From Weeksellaceae bacterium TAE3-ERU29 (GTDB taxonomy: Bacteria; Bacteroidota; Bacteroidia; Flavobacteriales; Weeksellaceae): a stretch of DNA of 64,000 nt. Shown here one piece after another: positions 54,449 to 62,861 of this stretch (positions within the stretch are counted from its first letter, which is position 1; every line of letters begins with the position of its first letter). Position numbers and translations under genes: made by a program. Location: NCBI GenBank assembly GCA_019218445.1, contig JAHUUM010000009.1, positions 1 through 64,000 on the forward strand, read 5' to 3'. The notes beneath the pieces were generated by a model. The model did not search any database. It was not told the DNA's origin and saw only the letters and a program-made list of their open reading frames with translations.

Positions 54449-55660
54449 TTACTCCTTTCCTCCTACTGATTCTACTTCCGAATCTTTAAACCCTAAAGGA
54501 TAATCACTCAATAATCCCATTAAAGAAAAGGTAGAATATATCGTTCTATTTTTTTGATTCCCTAAAGCAATCAGTGTAATTGTATCTTTTTCGCTACGAG
54601 CATACGTGGTATTATTCCCATGCCACCAACCATTATGATATAATAGTTTTTGGTTAGGACTCCACTGCATCATTCTTATGCCTAAGCCATAATTTTTTAT
54701 TCCCTCATGTTCGTTACTGTATCCCTTTTTCATTAAAGTTCGTAATTTCTCATTCAGGAAATTCTTGGAATACATTGCTTTGTCTAATTGCAACAAATCT
54801 CTCGGTGTAGAATAAATATTTTTATCTCCATAGATTGCATCTAAATCAGTCATTTCCCACTCGTCTCCTCTGAATGTATAAGATTTAGACACTTTTACCG
54901 AATCTTTTGGTTCAAACACAAAAGTATGCTCCATTCCGAAAGGTTTAAAAACCATATTTTGCATGGCTTTGGGATAAGCATCTCTCGTAACTTTTTCTAT
55001 AATTAAAGCCAATAAAGCATAATTGGTATTACAATAACTGAAATTACGATTGGGCTTATTATAAGTTTCACTTAATCCTTTGGAAATATATTTTAATATA
55101 TCTTTATTTGTTTTTGTTTTTTTATCTACCCAAAACTCATCGTTTATTTTATAGTAAGCATAGTTTTGCAAACCACTTCTATGTGTGAGTAAATCTCTAA
55201 TAGTTATATCTTTATAAGGGAATTCAGGTAAGATATGTGATACAAATTCATCTAACTTAATTTTATCTTGCTCTACCAATTTTAAAATTGCAACAGCTGT
55301 AAGCACTTTGGAAATAGACGCTAAATGAATAGGCGTATCTTTAGTTATCGGAGTTTGTGTTTCCTTATTTGCAAAACCTTGATATTTCTCAAAAATGATT
55401 TGTCCGTTTTTGGCAATGAGCATTCCTCCACTCACTTTATTTGCTAACCAATACTCATTATAAAAGCTATCTATCCCCGACTGATGATTGATTTTAAAAT
55501 CAGCTAATTGCTTTTTATTATAAGGTAAAGAAAATTCAGGCGTATCATAAACAGGATAAGCCACAGAATCTTTTTCTATTTGTGTATTATTATACGTGTC
55601 TTTCTTTTCGCCACAAGACGTAACAAACAACAATAAAAAACCTAAAATAAATAGTCGCAT
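54449..55660 (-). CDS. Class C beta-lactamase-like serine hydrolase, lipoprotein
   Basis: A 403-residue protein has a lipoprotein signal (LLLFVTSC, Cys16) and a beta-lactamase/DD-peptidase fold. Its motifs are S-I-S-K at residues 115-118 (nucleophile Ser115), YCN near residue 207 and a HNGWWHGN segment near residue 345 in place of KTG. Such proteins include esterases and peptidases; resistance to beta-lactams should not be assumed. It starts nine bases after pheS and may be cotranscribed with it. Confidence 0.87.
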   Translation of the reverse strand: MRLFILGFLLLFVTSCGEKKDTYNNTQIEKDSVAYPVYDTPEFSLPYNKKQLADFKINHQSGIDSFYNEYWLANKVSGGMLIAKNGQIIFEKYQGFANKETQTPITKDTPIHLASISKVLTAVAILKLVEQDKIKLDEFVSHILPEFPYKDITIRDLLTHRSGLQNYAYYKINDEFWVDKKTKTNKDILKYISKGLSETYNKPNRNFSYCNTNYALLALIIEKVTRDAYPKAMQNMVFKPFGMEHTFVFEPKDSVKVSKSYTFRGDEWEMTDLDAIYGDKNIYSTPRDLLQLDKAMYSKNFLNEKLRTLMKKGYSNEHEGIKNYGLGIRMMQWSPNQKLLYHNGWWHGNNTTYARSEKDTITLIALGNQKNRTIYSTFSLMGLLSDYPLGFKDSEVESVGGKE

Positions 55661-55669
55661 TTTAGACTC

Positions 55670-56692
55670 TTACATTCCCATTTCGTTCTTAAACTGCTCC
55701 AAGAATCTTACATCATTTTCGAAATACATTCTGATATCTCCTATTTGATATAACAATAAAGCAATTCTCTCTAAACCTAAACCAAACGCAAAACCGCTAT
55801 ATTCCTCAGAGTCTATATTTACATTTTTAAGAACGTTCGGGTCTATCATTCCACACCCCATAATCTCTAACCAACCTGTACCTTTGGTCATTCTGTAATC
55901 GGTTTCAGTTTCTAATCCCCAATAAACATCTACCTCAGCACTCGGCTCGGTAAAAGGGAAATAAGAGGGTCTTAATCTAATTTTAGATTTCCCGAATAAT
56001 TCTGTTGTAAAGTATTGTAAAGTCTGTCTTAAATCTGCAAAAGAAACATCTTTGTCTATATAAAGTCCCTCAATTTGGTGGAACATACAGTGAGAGCGTG
56101 CCGAAATAGCCTCGTTTCTATAAACTCTTCCCGGTGATAAAATTCTAATCGGCGGTTCGTTTTGCTCCATGTATCTAATCTGAACAGAAGAAGTATGTGT
56201 TCTTAATAAAATATCAGGGTCTTGCTGAATAAAGAACGTATCTTGCATATCTCTCGCCGGGTGATATTCCGGTAAGTTAAGAGCGGTAAAGTTATGCCAA
56301 TCATCCTCGATTTCCGGTCCGTCCGATAGTGCAAAACCTATTCTTTTGAATATCTCTATAATTCTGTTTTTCACTATACTTATCGGATGCTTAGAACCTA
56401 ACGGATAATCTAATCCCGGCTTTGTAAAATCCTCTAAAACCTTATTGGAATTATCATCTCCATTTGTATCTTTTAGTGCATTTATTTTATCAGTTGCTTT
56501 TGTTTTTAACTGATTCAAAGCCTGCCCTACTGCTTTTTTCTCTTGATTAGGAACTTCTTTAAACTTAGCAAAAAGCTCGTTTAATAATCCTTTTTTTCCT
56601 AAGAATTTAATTCTAAAATTCTCGATTTCAGTAGCGTCAGTTGAATTAAACTGCTCTATTTCTTCTAAATGGGATTTAATTTCTTCTATCAT
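55670..56692 (-). CDS. pheS: Phenylalanine-tRNA ligase alpha subunit
   Basis: This 340-residue class II synthetase subunit has an N-terminal coiled coil, [20 protein letters not shown] near residue 115, the motif-2 region [15 protein letters not shown] near residue 213 and [19 protein letters not shown] near 310. The ATG at 56692 matches the usual N-terminus and length; an in-frame start ten codons upstream is unlikely. The beta subunit gene is not adjacent. Confidence 0.95.
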   Translation of the reverse strand: MIEEIKSHLEEIEQFNSTDATEIENFRIKFLGKKGLLNELFAKFKEVPNQEKKAVGQALNQLKTKATDKINALKDTNGDDNSNKVLEDFTKPGLDYPLGSKHPISIVKNRIIEIFKRIGFALSDGPEIEDDWHNFTALNLPEYHPARDMQDTFFIQQDPDILLRTHTSSVQIRYMEQNEPPIRILSPGRVYRNEAISARSHCMFHQIEGLYIDKDVSFADLRQTLQYFTTELFGKSKIRLRPSYFPFTEPSAEVDVYWGLETETDYRMTKGTGWLEIMGCGMIDPNVLKNVNIDSEEYSGFAFGLGLERIALLLYQIGDIRMYFENDVRFLEQFKNEMGM

Positions 56693-56719
56693 TTCAAACT
56701 TTACTAAAGTTAGGAAACG

Positions 56720-56727
56720 CAAAACTA
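56720..56727 (-). promoter_or_regulatory. Possible -7 element of pheS
   Basis: On the minus strand TAGTTTTG matches TAnnTTTG, 27 bases before the ATG. No TTG at -33. Confidence 0.3.
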
Positions 56728-56760
56728 CAAAATTTAAGAGTTTCTGTCTTAGAAAAATAA

Positions 56761-56798
56761 AAAAACATTCTTAAATATTTAGTTTTAAGAATGTTTTT
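56761..56798. terminator. Terminator-like hairpin upstream of pheS
   Basis: A 15-bp A/T-rich stem (56761-56775 with 56784-56798) with a short loop, A's at the left and T's at the right. It lies upstream of pheS and may end transcripts coming from the repeat region. Confidence 0.5.
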
Positions 56799-56898
56799 GG
56801 CTATTGGCATTAGTTTTTTGTTGTTTATAAAACATACATCATTGCGAGTCCACGAAACAACCTCATTTCTTATGGATAGGATATTCCTCGTACAGAAC

Positions 56899-57006
56899 AC
56901 CCCCGAAGCCCCCTCAAGGGGGCAATTAACTCTGCTTTTGCAGGACTCCCATAAGGAGATATTTAGCAGTATTCATTCCCCCTTTGAAGGGGGGATAAAG
57001 GGGGAT
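56899..57006. repeat. Nested C/G-rich inverted repeat
   Basis: CCCCCTCAAGGGGG and CCCCCTTTGAAGGGGG palindromes flank about 60 bases that contain CTCCCATAAGGAG, ending in AAAGGGGGATG. Such CCCCCT...AGGGGG elements are dispersed in many Bacteroidetes genomes. Confidence 0.6.
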
Positions 57007-57050
57007 GTTTCAGCTTCACACTCGTAATGACGTATGTTTTTATATTTTCA

Positions 57051-57128
57051 CGTCATTGCGAACGATAGTGATGCAATCTCTGAATATGTTTGGTAGAGAT
57101 TACTTCGAGCAAAGCTCTCGCAATGATG
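57051..57128. repeat. Inverted repeat family R1, copy A
   Basis: CGTCATTGCGAACG opens and CTCGCAATGATG closes a 78-base imperfect palindrome; the inner arms also pair (GCAATCTC with GAGATTAC). Other copies are at 57249, 57547, 57739 and 59910, and a partial one at 60085. Confidence 0.85.
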
Positions 57129-57154
57129 TGCATTTTAATCCTCTTTATTTATCA

Positions 57155-57215
57155 TGTCACTCTGAAACAAGTTCAGAGTGACAAACGTGTTCATGCTGAG
57201 CTCGTTTCAGTATCA
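57155..57215. repeat. Inverted repeat family R2, copy A
   Basis: A double hairpin: TGTCACTCTGAA...TTCAGAGTGACA (57155-57183), then TGCTGAGCTCGTTTCAGTATC. It is joined to R1 copy A by a linker (TGCATTTTAATCCTC) repeated at the other R1-R2 pair around 57.6 kb. Confidence 0.8.
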
Positions 57216-57248
57216 CATACAGTAATGACGTACGTTTTTCTGTTTTCA

Positions 57249-57322
57249 CGTCATTGCGAAGAATGAAACAATCTCTGAATATGTTTGGTAGGGATTGCTT
57301 CGAGCAAGCTCTCGCAATGACG
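57249..57322. repeat. Inverted repeat family R1, copy B
   Basis: CGTCATTGCGAAGAATG...CTCGCAATGACG, 74 bases. The central part GAATATGTTTGGTAG is identical to copy A. Confidence 0.85.
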
Positions 57323-57546
57323 TACATTTCTACTTTTTTCTTTCCTAAAAGAACTTCTCTATGTCCTTTTTTCCTTGATGAAAAAAGAACGAAAAAAATC
57401 AAGAGTCGGTTCAATGTGCTACTGCGTACCGTATTACGTGTGGGCTTGCCTTCCCCACCCAAACAACTAAGACCACCGGACGCGCTCCACACGCCATACT
57501 GCACAAAACCGCCTCATTGGCTCGTTACACTCGCGTTATTTACGTA

Positions 57547-57619
57547 CGTCATTGCGAACGATAGTGAAGCAATTTCTTTTATTGTTAGGGATTGCCACGC
57601 CTTACGGCTCGCAATGATG
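57547..57619. repeat. Inverted repeat family R1, copy C
   Basis: CGTCATTGCGAACGATAGTG at the left is identical to copy A; the right arm diverges (GCCACGCCTTACGGCTCGC) but keeps the palindrome. Confidence 0.82.
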
Positions 57620-57646
57620 TGCATTTTAATCCTCTTTATTTATGAT

Positions 57647-57707
57647 GTGACCCTGAAATAAATTCAGGGTGACATACGCGGTCATGCCAACCGCGTTTCT
57701 GCATCAC
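57647..57707. repeat. Inverted repeat family R2, copy B
   Basis: GTGACCCTGAA...TTCAGGGTGAC followed by GCGGTCATGCCAACCGCG; same layout and the same preceding linker as copy A. Confidence 0.8.
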
Positions 57708-57738
57708 ACTTGTAGGGATCTACGTATTTCTGTTTTCA

Positions 57739-57812
57739 CGTCATTGCGACGAAGGAAGCAATTTCTGAATAGATTTGTTAGGGATTGCTTCGAGCAAGCT
57801 CTCGCAATGACG
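57739..57812. repeat. Inverted repeat family R1, copy D
   Basis: CGTCATTGCGACGAAGG...CGAGCAAGCTCTCGCAATGA, 74 bases. It is the last copy before the FISUMP-domain gene. Confidence 0.85.
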
Positions 57813-57943
57813 TGCGTTTTACTTTTTAATTTATCACAATGGTTGCCCAAACGCAACAGGGTATAGTATAATGAGTTACAAGCTTATTTAATGGTGTGCA
57901 AGGTAGTTTTACCCTATTTTATAGAAGTATACACATATACAAA

Positions 57944-57983
57944 AACCCCGCAAAACCTTATGTGTAAAAGCTTTTACGGGGTT
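57944..57983 (-). terminator. Distal terminator of the FISUMP-domain gene
   Basis: AACCCCG(C)AAAA pairs with TTTT(A)CGGGGTT around a 16-base loop. On the minus strand the stem is followed by T's. It lies 130 bases past the stop at 58114. Confidence 0.55.
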
Positions 57984-58013
57984 AGTTAACATTTGCACCT
58001 ATTTTAGATTTTT

Positions 58014-58037
58014 AAAGGTTGCCCGCGGGCAACCTTT
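58014..58037. terminator. Perfect 24-base palindrome with T tail
   Basis: AAAGGTTGCCCG and its exact complement abut without a loop. T-rich sequence follows on the plus strand (TTGTTTTT). It could end transcription in either direction near the 3' end of the FISUMP gene, or serve as a protein site. Confidence 0.45.
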
Positions 58038-58113
58038 GTTTTTAAGAACACACCGCCCTTAGACACCTGTTTTTGGTGTTTTTTGCCTAACGGCTTGACG
58101 GCGGAAAAAATCT

Positions 58114-59838
58114 TTATGGCTTATCCTTAAGGCAACGAACACTGAACCTTCTACGACGTTCACTGAAGGACTCCGGTTTTGAGTAATCATAGCCGAAGCG
58201 CATATGCCAAGCGTAGTCTTCACCATGCATGCTTCTTGACCAGTATACCCCGGAAATACCTGTATTGAAGTAATAACTATTCACACCTTTGAAACCCTCG
58301 CCGGCTGCCGGCAGAGCTAGCTTACGCTCATTCCAAATCTCTGTTGAGCTAATAGAATAATCAGTACCAGTAACCAACTTATGAAACTTTAACCACTCGT
58401 CCCTTTTAGGTGTATGATAACCATTGGGACATGGATCATTTGCTTTTGTATATGACAACGGACTATCTGAGTACCATGGAACATTTTTGACGCGAGTACC
58501 ATGCTTGGAATCTGTCCATTTAACTAACTCATGACCATCTGCATCTCTACCAAACTGGAATAATGAGCCATAGGCATGATAATCTTTTTTGGATATTTGC
58601 TCAGGTTTTATACCGGGGTTAAATATTCCTGTTTTTGTTATGTTTGCATAATCTGCTCCTAAGTTTAAGTTTAACCAAGTCTCTTTATAAGGCTGTCCAT
58701 CTACCGTACCTGTTACCTCTATAGGAACATAAACAAATTTGTGGTCAGGATCATCAAAGTGCTTATCTGGAATACCCCCTATACCTTTTAACTCTACGTT
58801 GTATTGGGTACCGTTCATATTTATTGGGAACGTAGCTATTACATACTCTTTTCCAGGCTCCAACTGTCTTACTTTATACTCTTGGTCGGCTCCGCCTACT
58901 TCTATCGTAGCTGTTAAAGTACCATTTACTCCAAATGTGCCTGCAGGGATGGTTAGTGTTAAATTATTAATGTCTCCATCTTGTCCTGAGGCAGTAGTTT
59001 GCACTACACTCACTGCATTATAACTTCCCTTACCATTGGTATAAGGTATTTGTACCGTTAATTTTTCTGCTCCGTTGTTTATTTTTCCTTGAATAACTTC
59101 TACATTCTTATTCTTTAACGATACTGCATACTGGCTTTGGTTAGCAATTCTTGCAGAACCTAATCCTACTTGCGTAGACTGGTCGGCTTGTAAACCTAAT
59201 TTATTAAAGGTTGCTGTTATATTTCCCTCTTGTGGCTCTCCATTTAGTTTGTATTTTAACAAGGCTGATTCGCCGGATAATAATTGTACGCCGTTAGAGG
59301 TACAATTCATTTCATTTCCCGTAGGTGAGCCTCCGCTTAATTTTTGGTATTTACATTCGGTAACACGAATACTGGCTCCCCCATTGTGAATGGTTACCGC
59401 ATCTCCAAACACAGAATTTACTTCGTTAAAAGAGTTGTTTTCTAACTTAAATTTTACTTTATTGGCATTAGTTAAAGCTACTCCGGATATATATTGCCCC
59501 TCAAATCCTGCGGCTGTTATAGCAATATTTTGTGCTTGGGCACTCCCTGCATCAGGCAAACACTGCCACTGCTGTACACCGTCCTTTATACCACGAAACA
59601 TCTCTATACACTCTCTATCGGTATTGTAAATCAACATCCCTATCGGAGTATCCTCAAACTTTAAACGCTGTTCAGAGCTTACATTGGGGAGATTTAAACC
59701 TTGTGGCTTAGATTCAGCCCAAGTACTCTCATAGGACACGTCTAATGTTCCTTTTGGCTCGGTTGTATTTATACCCACCTGGGCATACAACCCAATACTT
59801 GACAGCATTACTGCTGATAGTAAAAGTTTCTTTTTCAT
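58114..59838 (-). CDS. Secreted FISUMP-domain surface protein
   Basis: A 574-residue protein has a signal peptide (cleaved near residue 19, GLYAQ) followed by VGINTTEPKGTLDVS, the common opening of Bacteroidetes surface and tail-fibre-like proteins. The middle (about 110-320) is low-complexity, beta-rich and Asn/Gly-rich. The C-terminal about 160 residues carry the Fibrobacter-succinogenes-major-paralogous (FISUMP) domain: DPCPNGYHTPKRDEWLKFH, LPAAGEGFKG, GVYWSRSMHGE and RRFSVRCLKD. The function is unknown; adhesion or surface display is a guess. R1/R2 repeats flank the gene on both sides. Confidence 0.85.
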   Translation of the reverse strand: MKKKLLLSAVMLSSIGLYAQVGINTTEPKGTLDVSYESTWAESKPQGLNLPNVSSEQRLKFEDTPIGMLIYNTDRECIEMFRGIKDGVQQWQCLPDAGSAQAQNIAITAAGFEGQYISGVALTNANKVKFKLENNSFNEVNSVFGDAVTIHNGGASIRVTECKYQKLSGGSPTGNEMNCTSNGVQLLSGESALLKYKLNGEPQEGNITATFNKLGLQADQSTQVGLGSARIANQSQYAVSLKNKNVEVIQGKINNGAEKLTVQIPYTNGKGSYNAVSVVQTTASGQDGDINNLTLTIPAGTFGVNGTLTATIEVGGADQEYKVRQLEPGKEYVIATFPINMNGTQYNVELKGIGGIPDKHFDDPDHKFVYVPIEVTGTVDGQPYKETWLNLNLGADYANITKTGIFNPGIKPEQISKKDYHAYGSLFQFGRDADGHELVKWTDSKHGTRVKNVPWYSDSPLSYTKANDPCPNGYHTPKRDEWLKFHKLVTGTDYSISSTEIWNERKLALPAAGEGFKGVNSYYFNTGISGVYWSRSMHGEDYAWHMRFGYDYSKPESFSERRRRFSVRCLKDKP

Positions 59839-59909
59839 ACTTTTTTATTTTTAATTAATATTTAGTTTTTGGCTCTTTGCCGTTAGCTTTTGGTTTTTAT
59901 TTGTTTTCA

Positions 59910-59986
59910 CGTCATTGTGAATGAGAGTGAAGTAATCTCTGAATATGCTTATTTGGGATTGCTTCGAGCAAGCTCTCGCAATGACG
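59910..59986. repeat. Inverted repeat family R1, copy E
   Basis: CGTCATTGTGAATGAGAGTG...CGAGCAAGCTCTCGCAATGA, 77 bases. It lies on the other side of the FISUMP gene from copies A-D. Confidence 0.83.
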
Positions 59987-60012
59987 TATGTTTTAACTCT
60001 GTTTATTGCTAT

Positions 60013-60075
60013 GCGACCCTGAAATAAATTCAGGGTGACATACGCTCTGTCATGCTAAACTCGTTTCAGCATCGC
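60013..60075. repeat. Inverted repeat family R2, copy C
   Basis: GCGACCCTGAA...TTCAGGGTGAC then CATGCTAAACTCGTTTCAGC; the first hairpin is nearly identical to copy B. Confidence 0.82.
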
Positions 60076-60366
60076 ATTCCTATTGAGATTGCTTCGTAAA
60101 TTCGCAATGACGGACGTTATATTTTTTAATTTTTCACTTTTAATTTTTAATTCAAAAAGGTTTTTTACTTTATAAAAAAAGCCTGCTCCCCCAACACACA
60201 CAAGAGAGAACAGGCATACAACAAAATTTGAATTTTTATAAGTGAAAAAATCCAACTCTGTTGCTTGTTTGAAAAAACAGATTTTACTCTCAAGCTCTTG
60301 TACTCTTAAATACAAAGAATTGAAAATAAAAAAAGCCATGCTTTCCTTACGGAAAACATGACTCAT
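60055..60366 (-). CDS. Doubtful small membrane-protein ORF
   Basis: A 103-codon frame begins MSHVFRKESMAFFIFNSLYL and has one hydrophobic helix (FVVCLFSLVCVGGAGFFY, about residues 49-66). The last about 30 codons run into R1/R2 repeat sequence, so any original end has been lost or replaced. Two terminator-like hairpins overlap the frame, one covering its start. Either this is a small leader membrane protein truncated by repeat insertion, or a chance frame over hairpins. I recognise no family. Confidence 0.3.
   Translation of the reverse strand: MSHVFRKESMAFFIFNSLYLRVQELESKICFFKQATELDFFTYKNSNFVVCLFSLVCVGGAGFFYKVKNLFELKIKSEKLKNITSVIANLRSNLNRNAMLKRV
60085..60112. repeat. Inverted repeat family R1, partial right arm
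   Basis: GAGATTGCTTCGTAAATTCG followed by CAATGACG, the right half of an R1 element only. Confidence 0.6.
60181..60215 (-). terminator. Terminator-like hairpin with T run
   Basis: GCCTGCTCCC pairs with GAGAACAGGC (with a G-U pair) across a loop containing ACACACAC. On the minus strand it is followed by seven T's. Confidence 0.5.
60337..60360 (-). terminator. Probable terminator of the thrABC operon
   Basis: A 10-bp stem (60337-60346 with 60351-60360, one G-U) with loop TTAC is followed on the minus strand by a T run. It is the first strong hairpin downstream of thrC. Confidence 0.6.
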
Positions 60367-60444
60367 TTTTTTATCTAATAAAAGATTTTGTTTGTTTGTA
60401 TATTTAGATAATATTCTATAAACTACGCACGCACACGCCTGATT

Positions 60445-60485
<41 letters not shown>

Positions 60486-60505
60486 ACACAATTTCTAAAA
60501 CTGTG

Positions 60506-60513
60506 CAAATTTA
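60506..60513 (-). promoter_or_regulatory. -7-like element upstream of the (TG)18 tract
   Basis: On the minus strand TAAATTTG matches TAnnTTTG. A transcript from here would begin just before the repeat tract, which would lie in its 5' leader. A second match, TATATTTG, is at 60577-60570. Neither has a well-placed TTG. Confidence 0.3.
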
Positions 60514-60606
60514 AAATGTTAAAGTTTATATTTATTTCTTTATTACTCATTTATCTATTGATAACGGGGCAAATATATAAATTATTTTTTGGTTAAAATA
60601 ATTTTA

Positions 60607-61899
60607 TCAAATTTCTTTAAAGATTTTCTTTACCTCATCGTAATCTTTATTGCACTTTATACTCTTTTTCTCTTTTCGGTTAAAGGCTTCTAACTTTTCA
60701 GGAACAGAGATTTTTTGCTGTAAAGTTTCTTCTACTACTTCTAAGAATTTTGCAGGGTGAGCGGTTTCTAACAGAACTCCTACTGCATTAGATTCCGAGT
60801 TTTGAAAATATTTATTTAAACCTAAATAAGCGACAGCTCCATGTGGGTCTAAAATATATTTTGTTTGGTTATAAACTTCTTTGATTGCCTCTTTTGTTTG
60901 GTCATCAGTAAAATCATAACCCAAAATAATTTCTCTGAAAGATTCTACTTTATCATGGAATAAATCTTTCATTCGTTCATAATTGCTCGGATTTCCTACG
61001 TCCATTGCATTACTAATCGTTTGTTGAGATTCTTTCGGTTCATATTTACCTGACTCTAAGTATTTAGGAATAATATTATTAATATTGGTTGATGCTACAA
61101 ATTTTTCTACCGGAAGTCCCATTTTATAAGCAAAAAGTCCTGCGGTAAGATTACCGAAGTTACCACTTGGCACAGAGAAAACGATTGGTTTTCCTATTTT
61201 TTTTAATTGTGCATACGCCCAAAAATAATAAATTGACTGCGGTATTAACCTCGCAATATTAATGCTGTTTGCCGAAGTAAGTGTAAATTGTTTTTTCAAC
61301 TCTTCATCCGCCAATAATTGTTTTGCAATCGCTTGGCAATCATCAAAAGCTCCTTTTATTTCAAAGGCTTTTATATTCTTTCCCCAAGTAGTTAATTGCT
61401 TTTCTTGTAACGGACTCACTTTTCCTTCAGGATACAAAATGAAAACATCTATTCCTTCTACTTCAAAAAATCCTGATGCTACCGCACTTCCTGTATCTCC
61501 CGAAGTTGCAGCAATTACTCGCATAGGTTTTCCTTCTGAAAAATAAGACATCAATCTCGCCATAAATCTTGCTCCCACATCTTTAAATGCCATTGTTGGT
61601 CCGTGAAAAAGCTCTAAACTATAAATATTTTCTTTTACTTTTACCGCAGGAATTTCAAAGTTTAAAACTTCTTCCATCATTGGTTTTAAAACCTCATCCG
61701 GCACACTATCTTCTAAAAAAGCTTTTGCAACTACAAAACCTATTTCGGGTAAAGTTTTTTCTTCAATTGTATCAAAAAATTCTTTGGGTAAAACAGGAAT
61801 TTGCTCCGGCATAAAAAGTCCGCCATCTGCTGCTAATCCTTTTAATACCGCATTATTTATATTTGATTCTAATTTATTTCTGGTTGAAAAATATTTCAT
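60607..61899 (-). CDS. thrC: Threonine synthase
   Basis: This 430-residue PLP enzyme converts O-phosphohomoserine to threonine. ELFHGPTMAFKDVGARF carries the PLP-binding Lys106; AATSGDTGSAVASGF near residue 130 and FSVPSGNFGNLTAGL near 243 bind cofactor phosphate and substrate. The length fits the class that starts with a YFSTRN-type N-terminus. It is last in the thrA-thrB-thrC operon, 11 bases after thrB. Confidence 0.95.
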   Translation of the reverse strand: MKYFSTRNKLESNINNAVLKGLAADGGLFMPEQIPVLPKEFFDTIEEKTLPEIGFVVAKAFLEDSVPDEVLKPMMEEVLNFEIPAVKVKENIYSLELFHGPTMAFKDVGARFMARLMSYFSEGKPMRVIAATSGDTGSAVASGFFEVEGIDVFILYPEGKVSPLQEKQLTTWGKNIKAFEIKGAFDDCQAIAKQLLADEELKKQFTLTSANSINIARLIPQSIYYFWAYAQLKKIGKPIVFSVPSGNFGNLTAGLFAYKMGLPVEKFVASTNINNIIPKYLESGKYEPKESQQTISNAMDVGNPSNYERMKDLFHDKVESFREIILGYDFTDDQTKEAIKEVYNQTKYILDPHGAVAYLGLNKYFQNSESNAVGVLLETAHPAKFLEVVEETLQQKISVPEKLEAFNRKEKKSIKCNKDYDEVKKIFKEI

Positions 61900-61910
61900 T
61901 TTGTTTGATT

Positions 61911-62849
61911 TTAGTTTGATGATAAAATTTTAGCTCCTTCATGGTTTATTTCAGTAACCAGAGCTTGACATTCTATATTAAATTCCTCTAATAATTTCTC
62001 TAATGCCGTCTTTACATTTTCTGCAATCTCCTCATTCTTAGACAAAGCAAAAACCGATGGTCCTGAACCTGAAATTCCAAAACCAATCGCTCCTTTTTCC
62101 AAAGCCGATTCTTTCATTTCTTTAAAATAAGGAATCAACATGGAACGTACCGGCTCTATTACAACATCTTGCATACTTCGCCCGATTAAATCTAAATCAT
62201 TTGTAGTAAATCCCGCAACTAATCCCGCGACATTTCCCCATTGCTGAACAGCTAATTTTAAAGGAACTTCCTGTTTTATAATTTTCCGAGCTTCGCCCGT
62301 AGGAACATCTACATTAGGGTGAACCGATGTCACGTATAATCCTTTAGGACTTGGTAACTTTACAATATCTAAAGGCTCGTAACTTCTCGTTAAAACCAAA
62401 CCTCCCAATAAAGATGGCGCAACATTATCGGCATGAGCATTTCCTGTTGCTAAACGCTCTCCCTCAATAGTAAAAGGTAACAAATCATGTTTAGACATTG
62501 GGTTATCCATCAACTCATTAATCGCCACTAAAGCTGCTACACTACTCGCTGCACTCGATCCTAAACCACTGTTTAACGGCATTTTTTTATATAGCTCAAT
62601 ATCTACTCCTTGGTTAGAGCCTATTTTTTCTAAAAATAGTTTGATTACATGCCCCACTACATTTTTATCAGGGTCATAAGATAGTTTTCCGTTATCTCCT
62701 TCTATCTTAATTATTTCTACTTTATTTTTAGAATTTGGTCTTAAAACAACCTCATCTCCGGGCTTTTCAATTGCAAAACCCAAAACATCGTAACCACAAA
62801 CTACATTGGCAACCGTTGCCGGTGCATAAGCTTTTACCTCTTTTTTCAT
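61911..62849 (-). CDS. thrB: Homoserine kinase
   Basis: This 312-residue GHMP kinase has the N-terminal VKAYAPATVANVVCGYDVLG, the ATP-binding PLNSGLGSSAASSVAAL near residue 90 and the C-terminal GFGISGSGPSVFAL near residue 257. It phosphorylates homoserine for ThrC. It is 12 bases downstream of thrA. Confidence 0.95.
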   Translation of the reverse strand: MKKEVKAYAPATVANVVCGYDVLGFAIEKPGDEVVLRPNSKNKVEIIKIEGDNGKLSYDPDKNVVGHVIKLFLEKIGSNQGVDIELYKKMPLNSGLGSSAASSVAALVAINELMDNPMSKHDLLPFTIEGERLATGNAHADNVAPSLLGGLVLTRSYEPLDIVKLPSPKGLYVTSVHPNVDVPTGEARKIIKQEVPLKLAVQQWGNVAGLVAGFTTNDLDLIGRSMQDVVIEPVRSMLIPYFKEMKESALEKGAIGFGISGSGPSVFALSKNEEIAENVKTALEKLLEEFNIECQALVTEINHEGAKILSSN

Positions 62850-62861
62850 GATTTAATTTTT

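Larger units (their letters stand above)
56723..58113. other. 1.4-kb repeat-rich intergenic region
   Basis: No gene is supported here. The stretch holds a hairpin (56761-56798), a nested C/G-rich repeat (56899-57006), several copies of two inverted-repeat families (57051-57812), a more G+C-rich stretch of unclear origin (about 57340-57545) and terminator-like hairpins (57944-58037). The short open frames crossing it are built from repeat sequence. Confidence 0.8.

Noticed and set aside
57051-57812. CRISPR array
   Set aside because: Repeat units are imperfect palindromes of about 75 bases at irregular spacing, with no constant short repeat, no uniform spacers and no cas genes nearby.
57157-57866. 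Three short ORFs in the repeat region
   Set aside because: They are made of R1/R2 inverted-repeat sequence, lie on both strands over each other and have no start context or protein-family similarity.
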